Shown here piece after piece: positions 27,549 to 34,154 of a DNA stretch of 64,000 bases. This DNA comes from CAZEPJ01 sp964514105 (lineage in GTDB: Bacteria > Desulfobacterota > Desulfocorpusculales > Desulfocorpusculum), in assembly GCA_964514105.1 (NCBI GenBank), contig CAZEPJ010000015.1, forward strand, positions 1 through 64,000, written 5' to 3'. Within the stretch, counting starts at the first letter, position 1, and each line of letters begins with the position of its first letter. Under the pieces are notes generated by a model, which was not told the origin of the DNA, did not search any database, and was given only the letters and a program-made list of their open reading frames with translations. The translations under genes and the position numbers were made by a program.

Positions 27549-28409
27549 TCAACGCTCCCCCCACCTGAGTTTGCTCCGGAGCACCTCGTAGTAGCTCCGG
27601 TGAGGGGACTTGATCAGGCTGAGCGCGTCCGGAGAGGTCCGCACCACCAAGAGGTCCCCGGCCTCCACCCGGTAGCCCACCTGCCCGTCGAAGGTGAGAA
27701 ACACGTCCCCGTCCGGAGACCCGAAGGAGATGCGGATGGTTCGGTCATCCGGAAGGATGATGGGGCGGTTGGTGAGGGTGTGCGGGCAGATGGGGGTCAG
27801 GATGATGGATCGGAGGGCCGGGTGTACGATGGGTCCGCCGGCGGAAAGGCTGTAGGCCGTGGAGCCCGTGGGGCTGCTGATGATCAAGCCGTCCGCCTTG
27901 AATGTGGTCAGGTACTGGTCGTCGATGTGGGCCTCCAGGTCGATGATGCGGGCCAGGGCCCCCTTGTTGACCACCACGTCATTGAGGACCCGCTGCCGGA
28001 CCATGTCCCTTCCGTCACGCAGGACCACCGCCTCCAGCATGCGTCGCTGGGTGATGGCCACCTGGCCCGCCAGGAGCTCCTCCATCACGGGGATCAGTTC
28101 CCCCATGGTCACCTCGGTGAGAAAGCCCAGGCCCCCCGCGTTGACCCCCAGCAGGGGCACCGGGCTTCCGGCGACCAGCCGGGCCGCGCTCAGAAAGGTG
28201 CCGTCCCCGCCGAGGACCACCAGGAGATCCACCGCGCCGCGCAGCTTCTCCCGGGGGCAGGACGGCAACGAGTCCACGCAGACCGCCAGATCCTCCTCCA
28301 CCAGGCATTGGACCCCCCGCTCCCCGAGCCACTGCGACAAGCGCTCCACGGTCCGGACCACGGCGTCGATCCGCCGCTTGCCGACCACACCCACCCTGCG
28401 CACCACCAC
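27549..28409 (-). CDS. nadK: NAD kinase
   Basis: A 286-residue NAD kinase making NADP. DLLVVLGGDGTFLSAAR holds the GGDG loop; GVNAGGLGFLTEV, LNDVVVNKG and DGLIISSPTGSTAYSLSAGG are the other diagnostic motifs. The first of three tandem GTG codons (28409) is chosen since GGAGGT lies 6 bases upstream. It leads the nadK-recN-GNAT operon behind a promoter with an inverted repeat. Confidence 0.96.
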   Translation of the reverse strand: MVVRRVGVVGKRRIDAVVRTVERLSQWLGERGVQCLVEEDLAVCVDSLPSCPREKLRGAVDLLVVLGGDGTFLSAARLVAGSPVPLLGVNAGGLGFLTEVTMGELIPVMEELLAGQVAITQRRMLEAVVLRDGRDMVRQRVLNDVVVNKGALARIIDLEAHIDDQYLTTFKADGLIISSPTGSTAYSLSAGGPIVHPALRSIILTPICPHTLTNRPIILPDDRTIRISFGSPDGDVFLTFDGQVGYRVEAGDLLVVRTSPDALSLIKSPHRSYYEVLRSKLRWGER

Positions 28410-28437
28410 CGGTTCACCTCCGTCGAATCGGCCTCTT

Positions 28438-28466
28438 TTTCTAACACACCCCCCCGGGTGTGTCAA
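28438..28466 (-). promoter_or_regulatory. nadK promoter with operator-like inverted repeat
   Basis: Minus strand TTGACA (28466-28461), 17-base spacer, TAGAAA (28443-28438). The spacer is filled by an inverted repeat: ACACACCC, four C, GGGTGTGT on the plus strand (28444-28463). Such a palindrome between -35 and -10 is where a repressor dimer would block RNA polymerase. It is only 27 bases from the divergent rarA -35. Confidence 0.6.
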
Positions 28467-28492
28467 AGCCCCCGGGCGGCGGGACGGCCCGA

Positions 28493-28521
28493 TTGAAGCC
28501 GTGGAATATACGTGATATAAC
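28493..28521 (+). promoter_or_regulatory. rarA promoter
   Basis: TTGAAG (28493-28498), 17-base spacer, TATAAC (28516-28521, 5 of 6). The start point near 28528 makes the ATG at 28541 the likely rarA start. Confidence 0.6.
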
Positions 28522-28540
28522 CCCAATGGAGCCACCACCC

Positions 28541-29890
28541 ATGAGTCTCTTCCAAGAATCTGCAGGGCCCCTGGCGGCCCGGGACGCCCCCCTGGCCGAC
28601 CGCATGCGCCCCCTGCATTGGGACGAGTTCGTGGGGCAGGCCCATCTGGTGGGCCCCCGGGCGAGGCTGAGGCGGGCGGCCGACAGCGGGCAGCCCATGT
28701 CCATGATCCTCTGGGGGCCTCCGGGCACCGGGAAGACCACCCTGGCGCGCCTCTTCGCCCATGCCTCGGGGTGCCGCCTGGTGGCCTTCTCCGCGGTGCT
28801 GTCCGGCGTGAAGGAGGTGCGCCAGATCATCGAGGAGGCAAGGCAGATCCGCAGCCTCCAGGGCCTCCGCACCCTGTTGTTCGTGGACGAACTGCACCGC
28901 TTCAACAAGGCCCAGCAGGACGCCTTCCTTCCCCATGTGGAGCGGGGCCATATCTTCTTGCTGGGGGCCACCACCGAGAACCCCTCCTTCGAGGTCAACG
29001 CGGCCCTCCTGTCGCGGTGTCACGTCTTCGTGCTTCATCCCCTGGCGCCCGAGGAGATCGTCTCGGTGCTGCAACGCGCCATGCGGGACAGGCAGCGGGG
29101 TCTGGGCGCGATCCCCACGGCCCTGGAGCCTGGCGTGCTGGAGGCGGTGGCGGGGATGTGCGGAGGCGATGCCCGGGTGGCCCTGAACGCATTGGAGTCC
29201 ATGGTGCAGTGCACCACCCAGGATCCGGAGGGGGTGCGCCGCCTCACCGTGCCGGAGACCCGCAGGCTTCTCAAGGAGCACCCGCTCCTGTACGACAAGT
29301 CGGGCGAGGAGCATTTCAACCTCATCAGCGCCCTGCACAAGAGCCTTCGGGGCGGAGACCCAGACGCCTCCCTGTACTGGCTGGGTCGGATGCTGGAGGC
29401 GGGGGAGGACCCCCTCTACGTGGCGCGACGCATGATCCGTTTCGCCTCGGAGGACGTGGGGCTGGCCGACCCGCAGGCCCTGCAGCTCGCCGTGGCCGCC
29501 AGGGATGCGTTTCAATTCCTGGGCCCGCCCGAGGGACACCTGGCCCTGGCTCAGGCGGCCGTGTACCTGGCCCTGGCCCCCAAGAGCAACAGACTGTACA
29601 CAGGCTACGGCAAGGTCCGGGAGGCCATCGACCGCAAGGGCGCCCTTGCCCCCCCCCTGGCCATCCGCAACGCCCCCACACCCCTCCTGCGGGAACTGGG
29701 GTACGGCCGGGGCTATCTCTATCCCCATGACGACCCGGACCGCGTGGTGGATCAGGCCTATCTACCCGATGCCCTGGCCCACGAGCGCTTTTATGACCCG
29801 TCGGACCAGGGTCTGGAGAAGGAACTGGGCCGACGGCTGGATCGCTGGCGGTCCCTGAGAAAGGCCAGGGCTGGGGAGGGAAAACCGTGA
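28541..29890 (+). CDS. rarA: Replication-associated recombination protein A (RarA/MgsA ATPase)
   Basis: A 449-residue AAA+ ATPase related to clamp loaders that acts at stalled forks. ADRMRPLHWDEFVGQAHLVG, Walker A ILWGPPGTGKTTLARL, Walker B FVDELHRFNKAQQDAFLP, sensor GATTENPSFEVN and the C-terminal tetramerisation domain with FASEDVGLADPQALQ and YLALAPKSN are all present. ATG 28541 is preferred from the promoter position and GGAG 9 bases upstream; ATG 28526 would coincide with the transcript start. Stop overlaps the next gene. Confidence 0.95.
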   Translation: MSLFQESAGPLAARDAPLADRMRPLHWDEFVGQAHLVGPRARLRRAADSGQPMSMILWGPPGTGKTTLARLFAHASGCRLVAFSAVLSGVKEVRQIIEEARQIRSLQGLRTLLFVDELHRFNKAQQDAFLPHVERGHIFLLGATTENPSFEVNAALLSRCHVFVLHPLAPEEIVSVLQRAMRDRQRGLGAIPTALEPGVLEAVAGMCGGDARVALNALESMVQCTTQDPEGVRRLTVPETRRLLKEHPLLYDKSGEEHFNLISALHKSLRGGDPDASLYWLGRMLEAGEDPLYVARRMIRFASEDVGLADPQALQLAVAARDAFQFLGPPEGHLALAQAAVYLALAPKSNRLYTGYGKVREAIDRKGALAPPLAIRNAPTPLLRELGYGRGYLYPHDDPDRVVDQAYLPDALAHERFYDPSDQGLEKELGRRLDRWRSLRKARAGEGKP

Positions 29891-30837
29891 CCCTCTCGCG
29901 CGCGTCCGTGGCGGGGATGTCCCTGGCCGTCCTCGCCCTTGCGCTCCCGTGGACCGCGGGGATCTGCCTGGCCCAGGCTCCCCTCCGGGAGGATCCCGAC
30001 AAGGTCCTGGACTTCGCCCGGCAACTGCAGGCCGAGGGGGACGCGTATCGAGCCGTCACCGAATGCCAGGCCTTTCTCTTCCTCTTCCCAGGCCACGCCC
30101 GCGCTCCCGAAGCCTGGTTCCTCATGGGCCAGGGATTGGGCCAAGAGGGGCAGTGGGGCGAGGCCGTCCAAGCCTACCGGCAGAGCCTCCAACTGGGCGG
30201 TGCGCAGGGTCCGTGGTCCCCGCAGGCGGCCATGGCCCTGGGGGAGGCCCTCCTCAAGGCCGGGCAGCCGGCTTCGGCAGGGCGGCTCTTCGAGGAATTG
30301 GGCCGTTCGCCCCATTGGCCCGGCCTGCGGGCTTCGGCGATGCAGCGGGCCGCCTGGGCGTGGATGGAGGCCAGGGAGTGGGACCACGCCGTGGCGGTAC
30401 TGAAGGAGGTCCCACCCGGGGATCCCTTCCACGCGTCGGCATTGAGGCTGGGCCAGGAGATTCGGGACGGCATCTCCTCTCTGCCCCGCCGGGATCCGTG
30501 GGTCGCCGGGGGCCTGGCCGCCGTGATCCCGGGGAGCGGCCACCTGTATGCGGGCCGGGTCAAGGATGCCGTGGCCTCCTTCCTCCTCAACGGGCTGTTC
30601 ATTGCGGGGGCTGTGGTGGCCATCCGGGATGGATACCCCATCACAGGAGGGATCCTCTCTTTCTTCGAGCTGGGCTGGTATCTAGGGGGGATCGAGACGG
30701 CGGCTAAGAGCGCCGCCCAGTTCAACAGGGAGCAGGAGAGCCGATGGCTTGGGAGCCTGGCGGACCGCTGGGGCCTGGCCATGTCCTTCGAGCCCGCCCG
30801 AGACGCCGGCGAGGTTCGCCTGGCCTGGAGGTTCTGA
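29887..30837 (+). CDS. TPR-repeat exported protein with C-terminal membrane domain
   Basis: A 316-residue protein starting with GTG in a GTGA overlap with rarA. An N-terminal signal-type hydrophobic stretch (about 10-28, ending AQA) is followed by three to four TPR-like helical repeats (about 35-195: FLFLFPGHARAPEAWFLMGQ, GQWGEAVQAYRQSLQLG). The last 110 residues contain a TM2-like membrane hairpin (VIPGSGHLYAGRVKDAVASF, then a hydrophobic span). Similar proteins lie near rarA in deltaproteobacteria; the role is unknown, perhaps assembly of envelope complexes. Confidence 0.75.
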   Translation: MTLSRASVAGMSLAVLALALPWTAGICLAQAPLREDPDKVLDFARQLQAEGDAYRAVTECQAFLFLFPGHARAPEAWFLMGQGLGQEGQWGEAVQAYRQSLQLGGAQGPWSPQAAMALGEALLKAGQPASAGRLFEELGRSPHWPGLRASAMQRAAWAWMEAREWDHAVAVLKEVPPGDPFHASALRLGQEIRDGISSLPRRDPWVAGGLAAVIPGSGHLYAGRVKDAVASFLLNGLFIAGAVVAIRDGYPITGGILSFFELGWYLGGIETAAKSAAQFNREQESRWLGSLADRWGLAMSFEPARDAGEVRLAWRF

Positions 30838-30844
30838 GACGTTC

Positions 30845-31753
30845 ATGGCCACCGGGGCCTGCGGCATTGATTGTGCGGCTTGCCGACTCCACCGGGACGG
30901 CAAGTGCTCCAGTTGCGGCCCCGGGGGGAGCGAGGAGGCCAGTTGCAAGCTGGCCGCCCAAGTCCGGCTTCTGGGCGCCCCCTGCCCCATGCTGGAGTGC
31001 GCCCACAGCCGGCGCGTGTCCCATTGCCTGAGGGACTGCGACGCCTTCCCCTGCCAGTCGTTTCGCGGGGGGCCTTACCCGTTCAGCGATCCATTTCTCC
31101 TCATGCAGGAGCGCCGGAGGCAGACGGTCATGACGCCCCAGACTCGGCCAAACCCGCCCCAGCCCGTGGATCCGACCCACTGGAAGGATCTGGAGGCCCT
31201 GTCCCCCGATGAGGTCACTGTCCGCTGCCGATGTTCGTGGGACCCGGGGCGTGGATATGGCGTCTCATTCCTCGGAGAGACGTACTGGGTGCATCCCGCA
31301 AACCGGGCCGTGGAGCCCGAGCGGCCCGATGCCCCGCTGGAAAGCTACCTCCCCATGGTGCTTGTGCTCTTTCTGCTCAAGGCCCGGGACCTGCCCCTGG
31401 ACGGCCGCCAGGTCACCGAGCGGGAGTTGCCTGGCGGGGACTTCTTCTTCCGCCACCTTCATCGCCTGCCCACCCAACCCCTTGAAGAGGCCTTCGGCCG
31501 ACGCCCCGACGCTTTCCTGGCTGTGGGCAGGCGTCTGGGGGCCACGCCCACGGCTCTCTCCGACGCCTCCTTCCAGATCACCCCCCTTCCGCGGCTTCCC
31601 GTGGGGATCCACCTCTGGACGGCGGACGAGGAATTCCCGGCCCGCTGCGTGTACACCTTCGACGCATCGGCCCACCGTCAGCTCCCCCTGGACATCATCT
31701 TCGCCCTGGTGATCGTCTTGGTTCAGCGTATCCTCGCCCTGCAAGAGGAATGA
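30845..31753 (+). CDS. DUF3786 protein with Cys-rich N-terminus
   Basis: A 302-residue protein. The first 75 residues are cysteine-rich (CGIDCAACRLHRDGKCSSC, then CKL, CPMLEC, CLRDC, FPC), with at least eleven Cys, like the metal or Fe-S binding region of DUF3795-type proteins. The rest (from about 110) matches DUF3786: YGVSFLGETYWVHP, LPMVLVLFLLKARDLPL, LPGGDFFFRHLHRLP. Members occur in anaerobes, often near corrinoid or Fe-S enzymes. No function is assigned. Its 3' end overlaps the convergent transporter gene. Confidence 0.8.
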   Translation: MATGACGIDCAACRLHRDGKCSSCGPGGSEEASCKLAAQVRLLGAPCPMLECAHSRRVSHCLRDCDAFPCQSFRGGPYPFSDPFLLMQERRRQTVMTPQTRPNPPQPVDPTHWKDLEALSPDEVTVRCRCSWDPGRGYGVSFLGETYWVHPANRAVEPERPDAPLESYLPMVLVLFLLKARDLPLDGRQVTERELPGGDFFFRHLHRLPTQPLEEAFGRRPDAFLAVGRRLGATPTALSDASFQITPLPRLPVGIHLWTADEEFPARCVYTFDASAHRQLPLDIIFALVIVLVQRILALQEE

Positions 31754-32726
31754 GCCCGACGCCGCTCGGTCCCTCCGGCCCCGCTGTCGATTCCCCATCG
31801 CCCGTTGTCTGTTGCCTGCTGCCCGTTGCCCTCCGGGCCCAGATGCGAAGGGGTACGATCATGATGAAGAAGGGGACCATGTACATGGCCGACAGGAGCG
31901 GGGCGTGGGCGTCGAAGAACCGGAAGGCAAAGACGATGATCAGGACGTTGTTCACGAAGGTGAGGCACACGGCCCCGGTCAGGCCGTCGAGCCGCTTTTT
32001 CCACAGGGCCCCCAGGGCCGCCCCCAGGGCCGAGGAAAGAATCGCCATCAGGAAGGCCAGGGCCAGGGCCACCCCCACATCCGCGACGTGGCGCTGCAGG
32101 AAGTCGGCGTAGCGGGAGAAGACCCCGAGGTTGATGCTGAAGAAGAGGGACAGGGACAGGGGAAACTGCATGCGGTCCACGAGGGCCAGGAAGGCCGGCA
32201 CGGTCCTCCTGGCCAGGATCACCGCCCCCATGGGAATGAAGATCACCATGGCCAGCATGCGCACCATGTGGCCGAAGGGGATGGAAAGATCGGCCCCTGC
32301 CAGGAGCTTCACCCACGACGGAAGCGTCAGGGGGACGAGGAGGGATGTCACCATGACGCAGCGAAGGACCCGCGGGGTGTCGGCCCCCAGAAGGGTGGAG
32401 ATGAAGGGCGCCACCACCCCAGTGGACACACCGCTCAGGAGGAGCACCGGGAGGGCGTAGTCCGGCATGACGCAGCGGGCCGCGGCCCAGAAGACCACCG
32501 GCATGACGCCCAGCTTGACCGCGGCCCACAACGCCACCTCCAGCAGATCCCGCCTCCCGAACTCCCAGATCCTGCGGAACTCCATGCGAAGGAAGCTCAG
32601 AAACAGGATGGTCATCATGAAATACAGGACCCACGGAGTGAACAGCGCGGACGGCCCCGGAAAGAGGACCCCCAGCCCCATGCTCACGAGCACCACGGTG
32701 ATGAGGGCCAAGTCACGCCCCCTCAT
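31695..32726 (-). CDS. Bile acid:sodium symporter (BASS) family transporter
   Basis: A 343-residue polytopic membrane protein with 9-10 predicted membrane segments, resembling the BASS/SBF family (LPVLLLSGVSTGVVAPFIS is like the conserved crossover motif region; VPLTLPSWVKLLAG follows). The final 50 residues are polar, low-complexity and overlap the end of the DUF3786 gene by 59 bases on the opposite strand, so they may be non-essential. Substrate unknown: sodium-coupled uptake of an organic anion is the family expectation. Confidence 0.75.
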   Translation of the reverse strand: MRGRDLALITVVLVSMGLGVLFPGPSALFTPWVLYFMMTILFLSFLRMEFRRIWEFGRRDLLEVALWAAVKLGVMPVVFWAAARCVMPDYALPVLLLSGVSTGVVAPFISTLLGADTPRVLRCVMVTSLLVPLTLPSWVKLLAGADLSIPFGHMVRMLAMVIFIPMGAVILARRTVPAFLALVDRMQFPLSLSLFFSINLGVFSRYADFLQRHVADVGVALALAFLMAILSSALGAALGALWKKRLDGLTGAVCLTFVNNVLIIVFAFRFFDAHAPLLSAMYMVPFFIMIVPLRIWARRATGSRQQTTGDGESTAGPEGPSGVGLIPLAGRGYAEPRRSPGRR

Positions 32727-32805
32727 GGCCAGCCCCGGCGCAGAGGGAGACGGGCACTCGGTCTGTGTGGGAGCTGCCGCGTCACGGATGGGGTTCTTTT
32801 CCCGT

Positions 32806-33234
32806 TCAGGGGAGGGGACTTGGAGAGGGCCGCTGCAGCCACGGTCCCCCCTTCACCAGGCGGTAGCCGCCGGCCAGGGCGATGATGATGGCGGCGATGC
32901 CCACCAGGGTGAGGCTGGAGGTCTCCCGGAGGTCCAGGATGATCACCTTTCGGGCGATGGCGATCATGGCCACCATGAAGACCACCTCCACATGGATCTC
33001 GTTTACCGCGACATAGGTCTTGATGGTGTCCAGGAGCTCCATCCCGATGAGAATCAGGAGGAACATGCCGAAAAGATCCAGGAGTTCATGGGTCTCCAAG
33101 AGCAGCGTGGGGGGCGTCAGGATGTCCTTGACGAGGATCCAGCCCAGTTCGAAGACGGCGAGGACCACGATGACGCCCATCATCACCATGAGCGAAAAAA
33201 GGGTGTACCGCTCCAGTCTCTGCATATGCTTCAT
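32806..33234 (-). CDS. PsiE-like (phosphate-starvation-inducible) membrane protein
   Basis: A 142-residue membrane protein of the PsiE family with four hydrophobic segments: TLFSLMVMMGVIVVLAVFEL, LLDLFGMFLLILIGMELLD, the conserved HVEVVFMVAMIAIARKVI, and a final IAAIIIALAGGYRLV. ATG 33234 follows a G6 Shine-Dalgarno-like run. The biological role is not known. The 79 bases after the BASS start and before this stop are non-coding. Confidence 0.8.
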   Translation of the reverse strand: MKHMQRLERYTLFSLMVMMGVIVVLAVFELGWILVKDILTPPTLLLETHELLDLFGMFLLILIGMELLDTIKTYVAVNEIHVEVVFMVAMIAIARKVIILDLRETSSLTLVGIAAIIIALAGGYRLVKGGPWLQRPSPSPLP

Positions 33235-33474
33235 CGCAATAGCCCCCCCATGTGCCCTGCACCGCCCTTCCCCCGGGTCCCGAGCCCGCCGCTCCCCGAT
33301 TCTAGCACATCCCCCCGGCAGCCCGGGGCGCATGCGCTCTTTGGAAACGGGACGAGCGCCCCCGGGGAATACGGGAAGGGGAAGGACGGGGAAGGAGAAC
33401 CTTGGCCGGTGGCGGGCAGCCGGGCGACCACAGGAGGACTCGGCGCAGGCTCTGCGACGGAAAACGAAAAGGGA

Positions 33475-33507
33475 AAAGGGGGTCAGGTCTTCAACCCGAC
33501 CCCCTTT
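33475..33507 (-). terminator. Intrinsic terminator after the tRNA-Val/tRNA-Asp transcript
   Basis: A 10-base-pair stem (AAAGGGGGTC / GACCCCCTTT) around a 13-base loop. On the minus strand it is followed by TTTTCCCTTTTC. It starts six bases beyond the CCA end of tRNA-Asp, the right place to end the tRNA transcript. Confidence 0.65.
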
Positions 33508-33512
33508 CTCTG

Positions 33513-33590
<78 letters not shown>

Positions 33591-33647
33591 GTATCGAGAG
33601 ACCGTGCCGAGAAAACGGTTGGGTGCTACCGAACCTTCCCCCGTACC

Positions 33648-33723
33648 TGGTAGGCGGAACAGGGATCGAACCTGTGACCTCTGGCTTGTAAGGCCAGCGC
33701 TCTCCCACCTGAGCTACCCGCCC
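33648..33723 (-). tRNA. tRNA-Val (anticodon TAC)
   Basis: Minus-strand cloverleaf: anticodon stem CTGGC/GCCAG with loop CTTACAA (anticodon TAC), T-loop TTCGATC, discriminator A and encoded CCA. The acceptor stem GGGCGGG pairs with TCCGCCT, so the first pair is a G1-U72 wobble and the seventh is also G-U. Lies between hup and tRNA-Asp, probably co-transcribed with both. Confidence 0.95.
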
Positions 33724-33771
33724 GAGCCGAGCGGCTTCTCCCACTCTCCTCCGCACGACAACTTGTGACTC

Positions 33772-34047
33772 CTACGAGTTTACCGTATCCTTCATCGCGC
33801 GTCCAGGCCGGAACCGGGCGACCTTGCTGGCCCTGATCTTGATCTCCGCACCGGTCCGCGGATTGCGCCCCTTACGGGCGGCCCGCTTTGAGACCTCGAA
33901 GGATCCGAAGCCCACAAGGCTCACCTTGTTTCCCTTCTTCAGGGCTCCGATCACGCCATCCGTGAAGGCCTTGAGGGCCTTTTCGGCGGCAGCCTTGGAG
34001 ATCCCGGCTTTGGAGGCCATAGCACCGACCAAATCCGCTTTCGTCAT
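33772..34047 (-). CDS. HU-family DNA-binding protein
   Basis: A 91-residue HU/IHF family protein: MTKADLVGAMASKAGISKAA dimerisation helices, VSLVGFGSFEVSKRAARKGRNP with the beta arm, and FRPGRAMKDTVN at the end. It binds and bends DNA without sequence preference. Follows lon, as in many proteobacteria, and has its own promoter. Confidence 0.96.
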   Translation of the reverse strand: MTKADLVGAMASKAGISKAAAEKALKAFTDGVIGALKKGNKVSLVGFGSFEVSKRAARKGRNPRTGAEIKIRASKVARFRPGRAMKDTVNS

Positions 34048-34089
34048 CTGCCGTCCCCCCTTTCATGAAGTGGATTTTGAATGGGTTCA

Positions 34090-34118
34090 CTTGTAACAAG
34101 GAAGCCGCAGCTTGTCAA
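34090..34118 (-). promoter_or_regulatory. Promoter of the HU gene and tRNAs
   Basis: Minus strand TTGACA (34118-34113), 17-base spacer, TACAAG (34095-34090). It sits 43 bases upstream of the HU start, between it and the lon terminator. Confidence 0.6.
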
Positions 34119-34123
34119 GCAGG

Positions 34124-34141
34124 AAAAAGGGCCCACGGCCC
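34124..34141 (-). terminator. Short terminator downstream of lon
   Basis: Minus strand GGGCC-GTG-GGCCC followed by TTTTT (34128-34124), about 14 bases after the lon stop. The stem is only 5 pairs, so the efficiency is uncertain. Confidence 0.45.
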
Positions 34142-34154
34142 GCGAATGTTCGCC

